A stretch of DNA of 64,000 bases from Ehretia macrophylla (Eukaryota; Streptophyta; Magnoliopsida; Boraginales; Ehretiaceae), in NCBI GenBank assembly GCA_037974665.1, contig CM075773.1, positions 30,535,853-30,599,852 on the forward strand, in the 5' to 3' direction. The notes beneath the pieces were generated by a model, which was not told the DNA's origin, did no database searches, and was given only the letters and a program-made list of their open reading frames with translations. This document shows positions 48,809 to 60,561 of the stretch, piece after piece; position 1 is the stretch's first letter; each line of letters opens with the position of its first letter. The position numbers were made by a program, and so were the translations under genes.

Positions 48809-51134
48809 GTATGCTATGCATCACGAAACTCCTTACGGAGCAAAAGTTATGGGTACCGGAGCGACGGATACCTGGTCACAAGCCCCATGACCTCTGTTTG
48901 CGGGCCCAGCCTCTACGTGAAGTTTAGTTGTCTTGCCCAAGGTGCCATGGGATTCGGAAATAGGAATTTGATGGATTAGGCTGTCGTCCTTTTTGTGGCT
49001 TAAGACGTACGATCTGGGACGAAAAAATAGCGCAAAAGAAGAAAAGTGTATTGAAACTGATGAAAATGTTTTATTTTGGGCTCCAAAAATAGGCACAACC
49101 TGGCAGACTTTGCAGCCCTCGTCGTAGAGCTCTCGGAGAGCTTTCCAACGGTATGTTGTGCCCCGCGTAACTCTTTTCAGAACAAATGTTATGGGCCACC
49201 GAGCAACGGATACTTGGTCATAAGCCCACGCCCTCTGTTTGCGGGCCCATCCTCTACGTGAAGTGAAATTGTCTTGCCCAAGGTGCCATTGGATTTGGTA
49301 ATAGAAATGTGATGGATTAGGTTGTCGTCCTTTTCGCGGCTCATGACGTACGATCCGAAATGGAAAAACAGCGCAAAAGGAAGAAAAGTAGCCCAAAACT
49401 GAAGAAAACATTCAATTTTGGGTACTGAAAATAGGCACAGCAAACCAGGCTTGCTGCCCTCATCGTAGAGCTCCCGAATAGCTTTCCAACGGTATGCTAT
49501 GCGCTGCATAACTCCCTACGGATCAAAAGTTATGGGCATCGATTCGGCGGAGACTAAGTCACAGGCCCCATGCCCTCAGTTTGCAGGCCGAGCCTCTACG
49601 CGAAACGAAGTTGTCTTGCCCAAGGTGCCATTGGATTCGGTAATAGAAATGTGATGGATTAGGTTGTCGTCCTTTTCGCAGATCACGACGTACGATCCGG
49701 GATGAAAAAATAATGCAAAAATAGAAAAGTGTCCCGAAATTGATGAAAACGTTCGATTTTGGGCTCCGAAAACATGCGCAGCATTGCAGGATTGCTTCCC
49801 CCGTTGTAGAACTCTCGGAGAGCTTTCCAACGGTATGCTGTGCACCGTGTTACTCCTTATGAATCAAAATTATAGGCACCGGAGCGACGGATACCTGGTT
49901 ACAAGTCCCACGCCCTCTTTTTGCGGGCCCAGCCTTTACGTGAAGTGAAGTTGTCTGGTCCAAGGTGCCATGGGATTCGGTAATAGAAATATGATGGATT
50001 AGGTTGTCGTCCTTTTCGCGGCTAACGACGTACGATCCGTGACCCAAAAACAGCGTAAAAGAATAAAAGTGTCCCTAAACTTTTGAAAACGTTTGATTTT
50101 GGGCTAAGAAAACAGGCGCAGCCAAGGAAGCTTGCTGCCCACGTCGTAGAGCTCTCGAAGAGCTCTCTAACGGTACGCTATGTGTCGCGTAAATCCTTAC
50201 GGATCAAAAGTTATGGGCACCGGAGCGACGGATACCTGGTCACAAGCCCCACGCCCTCGGTTTGCGGGCCCAGCCTCTACGTGAAGTGAAGTTTTCTTGC
50301 CCAAGGTGCCGTAGGATTTGGTAATAGGAATGTGATGGATTAGGTTGTCGTCCTTTTTGCCGCTCACGACGTATGATTTGGGGCGAAAAAGTAGAAAAGT
50401 GTCCCAAAACTGATGAAAACTTTCGATTTTGGGCTCCAAAAACTGTGCAGCCGAGCAGGCTTGGTGCCCCCGTCGTAAAGCCCTCAGAGAGCTTTTCAAC
50501 GGTATGCTGTGCGCCGCATAACTCCTTACAGAGCAAAAGTTATGGGAACCGGAGCGACGGATAAATGGTTACAAGCCCCATGCCCTCTGTTTGCGGGCCT
50601 AGCCTCTGCGTGAAGTGAAGTTGTCTTGCCCAAGATGCCATGGGATTCGATAATAGAAATGTGATGGATTAGGTTGTCGTCCTTTTTGTAGCTCACAACG
50701 TACGATCCGGGACAAAAAAATAGCGCAGAAGAATAAAAGCGTCAAGAAACAGATGAGATCGTTCGATTTTGGGCTCCAAAAATAGGCGCAGCCGAGCGGG
50801 CTTGCTGCCTCCGTCGTAGAGCTCTCGGAGAACTTTCCAACGGTATGCTGTGTGCCGCGTAACTCCTTACGGATCAAAAGTTATAGGCACCGGAGCGACG
50901 GATACCTGGTTACATGCCCCACGCCTTCTGTTTGCGCGCCCAGCCTCTACGTGAAGTGAAGTTGTCTTGCCCAAGGTGTCATGGGATTCGGTCATAGAAA
51001 TGTGATGGATTTGCTTGTCGTCCTTTTCGAGGCTCATGATGTACGATCCGGGACGAAAAAACAGCGCAAAAGAAGAAAAGTGTCCCGAAATAGATGAAAA
51101 TGTTCGATTTTGGGCTCTGGAAAGCAGGTGCAGC
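48809..51134. repeat. 341-bp satellite, segment between Athila-like and Tekay-like elements
   Basis: About 6.8 monomers, same orientation, beginning with the GTATG duplication and ending at GGTGCAGC where the Tekay-like element inserted. Variants such as AGAGCAAAAGTTATGGG (~50.5 kb) resemble those near 31.2 and 36.5 kb. No gene is present. Confidence 0.95.
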
Positions 51135-54100
51135 TGTCACGCCCCAACCCGACCTATAGAGGTTAGACTAGGGTGTGATCTAAACATTCAAGTCATTTCA
51201 CTTACTTAATCATTCATGAAGGTTTAATGCTTAACGTTTAGCCTAAACTCCAGAAAATATCCAGAAAACCGGTAGTATAACGGTTGTAATTGGGCTCTTT
51301 AGTTTGACCTAATTTTCTAAAGGCTTCAAAACTTTGAATCTCAATTTCATTTCCAACTAAGATTACTATTCATCACCCATTGAAACGCCTACTAGTTATC
51401 TCGAAGTCTCGTTTGATTAACAACCTAGTATGATAACTCTGTCTCGTTTGTTTGTTAATCCTTGTTACAAAAGTACCTGTTGATCTTAGCCTACCAATGA
51501 GTACCTGCTTAAGATTAGATAGATTCATTTTACTTAGTCCTTTCCCAGATACTTCATAAGCTTGTGATAGATACTAACCAGTAGCGATAGCAAAAACAAC
51601 CATAAGAGTGTCTATCTAGTCATGAACAGTACAAATCAAAATTAGACCCCAAATTACAACGGGGGTCATTTATAATACAACAACAAGCAACATAAAAAAT
51701 AATCTTCAAACAATATATCGTTCACAAAATGGCCATAGGCAAGTAAGACACGTAGGGCAAGCAATCATTCCGAGGAATTTTCGTTAGGCACGTTGTCCTC
51801 AGGTACCTGTTCTGGGTCTTCTTCACCTGAGATGATAAAATAGGGTGAGTCCTTATGAACTCAGCGAGGGGGAACGAGAAATAAGTTTGAAACTATTTTT
51901 CGGTTCAACTTATGAAAACCCTTTGCAAGCATGACATGTATCACAAGTAAGTTCATAATGTAATATAAAAGTAAAAGAACACAATTACCCATCTTTCCTC
52001 CCCGAGGTCCTCCAAGAACCAAGCAAGAGTACTTATACACATAATGAAAAGGATACGGTGAGCTTTTGCTCTTAGTTCATTTCCAGTATCAGTTGTTGCG
52101 GCCGGCTTCAAATTATCCCTTTATCATGCCAAATGGGTGTACTCCGGATGTACCCCGAAATCCTACGACCTAACTCTCCGAGGAAGTCTAGCCCCCAAGC
52201 GAGAGAGGGAATTGGATAATGGTAGTCACGGTTGCACCGGCAAGCCCGATGCCACCCGGTGTACGTGAACGCTACCACACCAGAATGAAAGGTTGCAACA
52301 TTGTATGCAATGCACATTTATGTCATTTAATATATCACATTAGGAGGACAGCAAAGTAGGTCAACTCCGAACAGTCATGAGATTGCACATTGACAAGTAA
52401 ACACGCGAGGCATAATATGACAGGTAATTTCACTTGTAAAGCACATGGAGTTATATGAATATTAAACGGGCAGCCATGTAATGCATGTAAATCAAGTCAT
52501 ATAACTCATTTCGAAGTTCACGTAATCAAATAATAAAGTCATACAACATGTAACGACGTTTACGTGGGACCGGGTACAAGAAAGGTCTACTTGTCAATAT
52601 GTAATCATCGGAATCACATTTAGGGCTATAAGGGCAACTACGGGCAGTCTACTAATCACATAATTAAACGCGATATCCATAGGATCAACACTTAGCGAGT
52701 TTTCCTAGTCATTAGGGTTTCAATTCATGCTCACCCGTGCGATTAAGCCCTAAGTTGTCACGTGATTAAACTCAAGTCATGCATCAATTAATTAAAACAT
52801 CCTCAAGCATTCAAAACATTCCACACAACATCCAAGTGCCACAATCCCAAGCATTTAACACAATAAGAGAAGTTACAATAATTTTCAAAGCATATCACTA
52901 GATGAAAACCTCACTGCAAGGGACTGTTTTCTCACAATCATTGAGACAAGCAAACAATCTCCAATTCCAGTGACCAAACTTTCAAATTAAATCTTAAGGA
53001 GTGAACTAAATTCAGAAAAAAACCTCGCATCATTTGGAGTTCGGATTCAAGAGTTATAGCCAAAACCGTGAGACTAGGCAAAACTGTCCAGATTTGTACA
53101 CATTTCAATATTTGTCATTTTTGAGGACCTTAGGGTCAGATTTAGCCTTAGTCTATTTCTGACAAAAATGTCCCGAACTGACAAATCTAGCAGCACACTA
53201 AATTTCATGCATTTTTGATATCATTTACTAAGTCAAAACTTGTTCGTTCTACAAGGATAGTGAATCCCCCAAAACCTGCTTCATTTTTCCAGATTTTCCA
53301 GATTTGGACACGTTTCAATATTTTTCCATTTTGGGGACCTTAGAATCAAAATTAGCTTTCGCCTATTTCTACGCAAAGTGCTCAGAACTGGAAAAACTAG
53401 TCACCTACCAAATTTCACTCATTTTCAACATCATTTACCCGGTAAAAATCACTTCGCTCCAACAGAACAGAAAGCTGCCAAATACGCGATTTCACCTATA
53501 TTCACATTCTAGCCAAATATCTTGCCATGCATGCTTACAAAATCTCATGTATACACATATATCACAAGTACAGAGGTAAAAATAGACATTTAAAGGCATG
53601 CATGTGGTTTTTGAAAGCTTTTCAAGAAGTTTTAGCCCTCACCTTAGCAAGGCAACAATGAAGATGCACAAAGCTCTTGATGAAGCACAAGGTAGTCTTT
53701 TTTCTTGCTTAGCCGAGAGACAACTTGAAATTCTCTAATTTCATAGCTTAGTAACCATGTTCTTAGTATGTGCAAGTGGCTAGAACAAAAAGAAAAAGAA
53801 ATAGGAACCATTAAACCTACCTAAGCCGAAATGAACTTGCATGTGTATCTTTCGCAATCTAGTTTGCTTGGTCGAGCTCCTTAGCAACTTGCATGTCTTG
53901 AAGAACCTTAGGATGATGAACTTAAGCTATGGAGTCTATAATTGTAGCTAGGGTCGAGATTGAGAGAGAGATAGAATAAATGGGAGAAAGAATGAAAGAA
54001 AAATGAAAGGCTTGAAGAGTTTGATGCATATGTCGGCCTAGGGCCTTGAAATTTCAGAATTTGTGTCTTCAAGGAGCATGTTTTTGAATTGTCTAGCATG

Positions 54101-54691
54101 GGCAAGTGAGTGGGTCGAGATTTTGATGCATTGGGTAGGGTTTTTGAGTCATTTTTTTATGCATTGTGTCATTAGCTTGTCATAGAATGTCTAGGTTTAA
54201 TTTTGAATTATGCAAAGCAAGCACAAATGCAAGAAAGTGGTCGGCCAAGGCTTGCAAAATTCTGAATTTTGTCATCTTTTGAGCATTATAATATTGTGTG
54301 TTTGGGATGTGCAAAGAATAAGGAATAAAGAATAAAGAATGCTTAGCTTTTGGTGCAATTTCGTCTTCTACTGAGTTGAATAAGCATTTTAATATTAGTT
54401 AGTGGAGTTTGTAGGATTAATTAATGATCTACTGCTTCGTGTAAGATGCTTTCTTGATTAGCGTGTGGGCACGTTTTTCTAGATTTAGGGCACGCACTAC
54501 GAGGTAAGGCATGAACTATGAGACAAATGTACGTTTTTCAAGTAAATGCACGCAATCTTAAATGTATGCACTTAATTCAATGCAAGGCACACAAAATGAA
54601 ACACGACTCTTAAGCCTAGGTCAAGGCATACAAATCTAGATTATGGCACACGAAACGAGATATCGCACGCAAATCGAGGTCGAGCCTCACA
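51135..54691 (-). repeat. 3' LTR of Tekay-like element
   Basis: 3557 bp, plus strand TGTCACGCCCCAACCCGACC to CGAGCCTCACA. On the element strand it starts TGTGAGGCTCGACC, the same as the two solo LTRs. It contains the conserved short frame at 52108-52317. Confidence 0.93.
52108..52317 (-). other. conserved 210-bp GC-rich block with short open frame in LTR (copy 2)
   Basis: Open frame MCIAYNVATFHSGV...HDKGII, same length as copies in the two solo LTRs, with a handful of amino-acid differences. Confidence 0.5.
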
Positions 54692-54704
54692 TCCTCCCCT
54701 CCTT
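54692..54704 (-). other. polypurine tract of Tekay-like element
   Basis: Element strand AAGGAGGGGAGGA directly before the 3' LTR. Confidence 0.85.
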
Positions 54705-54731
54705 AAAAGAATTTCGTCCCGAAATTCAATA

Positions 54732-55178
54732 TTACCTTTGAAATAATGTTGGATACTGTTGCTCCATCTGGTTTCTCCTTTCCCACGTTGCTTCTTCAAC
54801 CCCATGATGATCCCACAACACCTTCACTATCGGTATAGATTTGTTGCGCAACTCCCGATCTTGCTGGTCTACGATCCGAATGGGCTTCTCTTCATAAGAC
54901 AAGTTCTCCCGAAGCTGCAACGGTTCTAGCTCCAAGATATGCGATGGATCAAGGTGATACTTCCGTAGCATCGAAACATGAAAGACGTCGTGAATATTGG
55001 AGAGGTTTTGGGGTAGTTCCAGGTGATACGCCAATTTGCCAACCTTCTCAATTATATCAAATGGTCCTACAAACCTCGGGCTTAACTTTCTACCCTTGCC
55101 GTGTTTAATCAGTCCCCTCCGAGGTGATGTCTTCAAGAACACCTTGTCGCCGACCTTAAACTCTAGACTCCATCTCCG
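54732..55178 (-). pseudogene. integrase C-terminus with chromodomain, Tekay-like pol
   Basis: After the in-frame TGA at 55179-55181 the same frame continues with the integrase C-terminal core (LSPRFVGPFDIIEKVGKLAY, LPQNLSNIHDVFHVSMLRKY). It ends in a chromodomain-like segment (PIRIVDQQDRELRNKSIPIV, then VLWDHHGVEEATWERR). Chromodomains in this position define chromoviruses and are thought to guide integration to heterochromatin. The frame stops at 54732, 27 bases before the polypurine tract. Confidence 0.9.
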
Positions 55179-55181
55179 TCA

Positions 55182-55876
55182 GTCTGCATAACTTTTTTGC
55201 CTGCTTTGGACGGTAAGCATCCGTTTTCGGATAAGGTGGACATTATCAACAATCTTTATAAGTTCAGGTAGAAGGGTCGGGTCAAAAGTATTCGTCTCAC
55301 CTACTTCATCCCAGTAAATTGGGGATCGACAGTGAGGTACATAGAATGGCTCAAATGGGGCCATCCCGATAGTAGCTTGATAACTATTATTATAAGCGAA
55401 CTCCGCTAGAGACAGATATTTCTCCCAACCTTTTCCGAAATCTAAAATACACGCCCTCAGCATATCCTCCAGAATCAGAATACTTCTCTCAGATTGTTCA
55501 GCAGTCTGAGGGTGATAAGTCGTGCTGAAACTCAACTTCATTCCCAAAGCTTCTTGCAATCTCTTCCAAAATCGGGAAGTAAAACGAGGAACCCTATCCG
55601 ATACAATACTCACAGGCTCCCCGTGCAACCTTACAATATCCGCCACATACATATCTCCCAATTTCTCAGGACTATCCTTCTTGTACATCGGTAAGAAGAG
55701 CGCTGGCTTAGTCAATCTATCCACTATGACCCAAACGGCGTCATGACCCTTTTGTGACCTGGGTAGGTCCATGACAAAGTCTATAGTTATATGTTCCCAT
55801 TTCAATTGAGGAATTTCCAACGGTTGAAGTAAACCTGCTGGTCATTGATGTTCTGCCTTGACTCTCTGGCAAGTCA
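55182..55876 (-). pseudogene. integrase catalytic core, Tekay-like pol
   Basis: From the edge of the nested solo LTR the frame reads the second half of the zinc module (TCQRVKAEH), hits an in-frame TGA at 55842-55844, then gives LKWEHITIDFVMDLPRSQKG with the first catalytic Asp, SIVSDRVPRFTSRFW with the second, and a stretch ending QSERSILILEDMLRAC with the catalytic Glu. Residues usually well conserved around the second Asp and the HPQT motif are altered, consistent with decay. A TGA at 55179-55181 ends the segment; the C-terminal part follows in the same frame. Confidence 0.9.
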
Positions 55877-55881
55877 AACAC
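55877..55881. repeat. target-site duplication AACAC of nested solo LTR
   Basis: AACAC here and at 59466-59470, flanking the nested LTR exactly. Confidence 0.95.
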
Positions 55882-57144
55882 TGTGAGGCCCGACCTCGAT
55901 TTGCGTGCGATACCTCATTTCGTGTGTCCTAAACCAAGATTTACGTGCCTTGACCTAGGTTTAAGAGTCGTGTTTCGTTTTGTGTACCTTGCATTGAATT
56001 ACGTGCATACATTTAGGGTTACATGCATTTACTTGGGAATCATGCATTCGTCTCGTAGTTTGTGCCTTATCTCGTAGTGCGTGCCCTAAACCTAGGAAAG
56101 CGTGCCCTCATGCTAATCAAGAAAGCATCTTACACGAAGCACTAGATCATTAATTAATCCTACAAACTCCACTAACTAATATTAAATTGCTAATTCAACC
56201 CACTAGAAGACAAAATCTCACAAAAAGCTAGACATTCTTTATTCTTTATTCTTTGCATATCCCAAACACACAATTAATTATTGCTCAACCAAGACAAAAA
56301 TTCAGATTTTAACACACCCTTGGCCGACCACTAGGAGCCATTGTCCATGCATTTTAATTTCAAATTCTATTCCTAAACATTCTATGACAATTCTATGACA
56401 CAAAGCAATAAAAAATTAGCTCAAAACCCTCCTCAAAGCTCCAAATCTCGACACAAGCTCCTTGCCCATGCTAGACACTTCAAATGATGCTTCTTGAAGA
56501 CACAAAATCTGAATTTGCAAGGCCCTAGGCTGACATATGCATCAATCTCTTCAAGGCTTTTCATTTTTCTTTCATTCTTCTTTCTTTCCCTCATTCTTCT
56601 CTATCTCCCTCTCATTTCTTCTCTCTCTCGGCCTTGGCTGAGTTTCTACACTCCATAGCTTAACTTCATCACTCAATGGTTCATCAAGACATGCAAGAAG
56701 CTTAGGATCTCGACCAAGCAAAACTAGGAGCAAAGAAGCACACATGCAAGCCTTTAGCACATCCATTTCGGTTTAGGTGAGTTTGTTAGCTTCTATTTCT
56801 TTTCTTCTTGTTCTAACCACATGAACCTACTAAGAACATGGTAACTTAGCTAGGAAATTAGAGAAAATCAAGTGGTCTCTCGGCTAAGCAAAGAAAAGGC
56901 TCGACATTGTGCTTCATCAAGAGTTTGTGCATCTCTTTGTTGTCTTGCTAAGGTGAGGGCTAAAACTTCTTGAAAAGCTTTCAAAATCCACATGCATGCC
57001 CTTAAATGTCTATCTTTACTTCTGTACTTGTGATTTATGTGTGTTCATGAGCTTTTGTAAACATGCATGGCAAGATATTTGGCTAGAATGTGATGATAGA
57101 TGAAATCAGGTATGTGACAGCCTTCTGCCATGTTGGTGCGAGGT

Positions 57145-57520
57145 GATTTTGACCAGGTAAATGATGTTGCAAAATGCGTGAAAATTGGTAGGTTACTAGA
57201 TTTTCCAGTTCTGACCATTTTTAGTAGAAATAGGCCAGAGCTAATTTTGACTCTATGGTCCTCAAAATGGCTAATTATCAAAATGTGTCCAAATCCAGAA
57301 AGTCTGGAAAAATGAAGCAGGTTTTGGCAGATTCACTGACCTTGTAGAACAAACCGGTTTTGACTTATTAAATGACATCCAAAATTCATGAAATTTGGTG
57401 TACAGCTATATTTTTCAGTTCTAGACATTTGTTTCAGAAATGTACCAAGGCTAAATCTGACCCTAAGGCCCTCAAAAATGACAAGCATTGAAATGTGTGC
57501 AAATCTGGACAATTTTGTGT
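57145..57520 (+). repeat. diverged tandem duplication inside the LTR
   Basis: Two related segments start near 57145 (TTTTGACCAGGTAAATGATG) and 57356 (TTTTGACTTATTAAATGACA), 211 bp apart. They share the order CATGAAA/GTGAAAATTGGT, CAGTTCT, AGAAAT, GACTCT/GACCCT, CCTCAAAA, AATGTGT and CAAATC. The other LTR copies have the same pair (about 34.14 and 34.35 kb). Confidence 0.6.
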
Positions 57521-58279
57521 AGTCTCACTGTTTTGGCTATAACTCTTGAACCCGAACTCCAAAGGATGCAAGGTTTGTTTCTGAATTTAGTTCACTCCTT
57601 AAGCTTTAATTTGAAATCTTGTTCACTGGAATTGGATATTATTTGATTGTCTCAATGATTGTGAGAAAACAGTCCATTGCAGTGAGGGTTTCACCTATTG
57701 ATATGCTTAGAAAAATTATTGTAGCTTCTCTTGTTGTATTAAATGCTTGGGATTGTGGCATTTGGATGTTGTGTGGACTGTTTTGAATGCTTGAGGGTGT
57801 TGAATTAATCAATTCATGGCTTGATTTTAATTACGTGACAACTTAGGGCTCAATCGCACGGGTGAGCATGAAATGAAACCCTAATGGCTAGGAAAAACTC
57901 GCTAAGCGTTGATCCTATGAATATCGTGTTTGATTATGAAATTAGTAGACTGCCCGTAGTTGTCCTTGTAGCCCTAAACATGATTTCGATGATTACATGT
58001 TGACAAGTAGGCCTTTCTTGCACCCGGTCCCACGTAGATGTCGTTGCATGATGAATAATCTTATTATTTGATTACGTGAACTTTGAAATGAGTTATATGA
58101 CTTGATTTACATGTGTTACATGGCTGCCCGTTTAATATTCATATAACTCCATGTGCTTTATAAGTGAACTTGCCTGTCATATCGTGCCTCGCTTGTTTAC
58201 TTGTCAATGTGCAATCTTATGACTGTTCGGAGGCAACCTACTTTGTTGTCCTCCTAATGTGATATATTACATGTCATAA

Positions 58280-58489
58280 ATGTGCATTGCATACAAGGTT
58301 GCAACCTTTCATTCTGGCGTGGTAGCGTTCACGTACACCGGGCGGCATCGGGCTTGCCGGTGCAACCGTGACTACCATTGTCCAATTCCCTCTCTCGCTT
58401 GGGGGCTAGACTTCCTCGGAGAGTTGGGTCGTAGGATTTTGGGGTACATCCAGAGTACACCCATTTGGCGTGATAAGGGGATGAACTGA
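58280..58489 (+). other. conserved 210-bp GC-rich block with short open frame in LTR (copy 3)
   Basis: Open frame MCIAYKVATFHSGV...RDKGMN, colinear with the copies at 35260 and 52108. Confidence 0.5.
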
Positions 58490-59465
58490 AGCTAGCCGCA
58501 ACAACTGATACTGGAATTGAACTAAGAGCAAAAGCTCACCGTATCCTTTTCACTATGTGTATAAGTACTCTCGCTTGGTTCCTAGAGGACCTCGGGGAGG
58601 AAAGACGGGTAATGGTGTTCCTTTACTTTTACATTACGTTATGTACTTACTTGTGATATATTCATGCTTGCAAAAAGAGTTTTAAGAAATAACCGAAAAA
58701 TGAGTTTCAAAACTTCTTTCTCAATCCCCCTCGCTGAATTCATAAGGACTCACCTTCTTTTATCATCTCAGGTGAAGAAGACCAAGAACAGGTACCCGAG
58801 GACGACGTGCCTAATGATGATTCCTTGGAATGATTGCTTGCCCTACGTGCCTTGCTTGACTATGGCCATTTTGTGAACAATATGTTGCTTGAAGACTATT
58901 TTATTTCTTATGATGCTTGTTGTTGTAATGTAAAAGACCCCCGTTGTAATTTGGGGTCTAATTTTGTCTTGTACTGATAAAAACTGGATAGACACTACTA
59001 TGGTCGTTTTTGCTATTGATCTTGGCTAGTATCTATCATAGGATTATGAAGTATCAGGTAAGGACTAAGTAAAATGAACCTATCCAATCTTAAGCAGGTG
59101 CTCATTGTTAAGCTAAGATCAACATGTACTTTTGTAACAAGGACAAACAAACAAACGAGACATAGTATCATGCTAGGTTGTTAATTAAACGAGACTTCGA
59201 GATAACTGGTAGATGTTTCGATTGGTTATAAATAGTAGTCTTAGTTGGAAATGAAATTGAGATTGAAAATTTTGAGGCGTTTAGAGAATTAGGTCAAACT
59301 AAAGAGCCCAATTACAGCCGTTATGCTGCCGGTTTTCTAAAAAATTTTCGAGTTAGGCTAAAACGTTAAGTGCTAAACTTTCATGAACGATTAAGTACGA
59401 GATATGACTTGAATGTTTAGATCACACCCTAGTCTAACCTTTATAGGCCGGGTTGGGGAGTGACA

Positions 59466-59718
59466 AACACCGTGCCACAAACTCTGCAATCTCTCTTTTC
59501 ATGTTATTCCACCAATAGTGTTGCTTCAAATCTCAGTACATCTTTGTTCCGCCGGGGTGAATAGTGTATCTTGAATTATGGGCTTCTTCAAGAATCTTCT
59601 TTTTCAACTCTGGCTCATTAGGTACACAAATCCGATTCCTAAACCTCCAAATACCATCATCATGTAACTTGAAATCTATGTTGCTTTCTTTAATCTTCTG
59701 AAACTGTTGGTCCTTCTG
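59466..59718 (-). pseudogene. integrase N-terminal zinc region, Tekay-like pol, cut by nested LTR
   Basis: Continues the pol frame after the in-frame TAA at 59719-59721. It reads NIDFKLHDDGIWRFRNRICV, then HPGGTKMY, an in-frame TGA at 59533-59535, and LKQHYWWNNMKREIAEFVAR up to the solo LTR. The first Cys of the zinc module lies at the duplication and its partner Cys lies beyond the nested LTR. Confidence 0.88.
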
Positions 59719-60561
59719 TTAAGCCTCTCGTAATTCAGACAACAAGGTCGATTGAACTTGTGTAGTGGCAAATAGTACCCCTTTTTGAATCAATTGTACT
59801 TTCCACAAAAATACTTCCTCTAACAACTCCTGTACCTTAACTTCCAGTTTTGCCATGCTCGTTGTCCAACTTAAGGCATCTACAACTACATTTGTTTTAC
59901 CGGGCACATAATTGATTGTGCAGTTATAATCATCCAAAAGCTCCATCCACCGTCTTTGCCTTATGTTCAACTCCTTTTGTGAGAACAAGTATTTCAAGCT
60001 CTTGTGATCAGTAAACACCTCGAACTTGTTACCCCACAGATAATGCCTCCATTTCCTGAGTGCAAACGCAATAGCTGCTAACTCCAAATCATGCGTCGAG
60101 TAGTTCAATTCACACGACTTTGGTTTCCTAGAAGCATACACAATCACTCTACCAGTTTGCATCAACACACAACCCAATCCTTCCTTTGAAGCATCGCTAT
60201 AGATTACAAAACCTTGACTCCCTTCAGGCAATGCAAGAACAGGTGCGGTAGTCAATCTTTTCTTCAATTCTTGGAAGCTATTCTCACACTTGTCATCCCA
60301 TACAAACTTCATTTTCTTTTGATTGAGCTTTGTAAGTGGTCCTGCAATCTTTGAGAAATCCTTCATGAACCTCCGATAATAGTCGGGTAAACCGAGAAAA
60401 CTCCGAACCTCCGTAACGTTTTCCGGCTTCTTCCAAGACATCACCGCTTCTATCTTTGCTGGATCCACTGCTATTCTTTCTCGGGATCTGATGTGCCCCA
60501 AAAATGCAATCTACTACAACCAAAATTCACATTTGCTAAACTTTGCATACAATTGATGCTC
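59719..60561 (-). pseudogene. RT thumb/connection and RNase H, Tekay-like pol
   Basis: After stops at 60562-60564 and a double TAG at 60511-60516 the frame carries [20 protein letters not shown] and RNase H with its acidic residues in [37 protein letters not shown] and NVVVDALSW. This would remove RNA from the RNA-DNA hybrid. The segment ends in TAA; integrase follows in the same frame. Confidence 0.9.

Larger units (their letters stand above)
55882..59465 (+). mobile_element. nested solo LTR, Tekay/Del-like family
   Basis: 3584 bp from TGTGAGGCCCGACC to GGTTGGGGAGTGACA, inserted in the zinc-binding part of the host element's integrase and in the opposite orientation to it. It is full length, has an exact five-base target duplication, and no internal region, so it is a solo LTR. 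It aligns along its length with the solo LTR at 32882 with several percent differences. It holds no gene. Confidence 0.95.
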
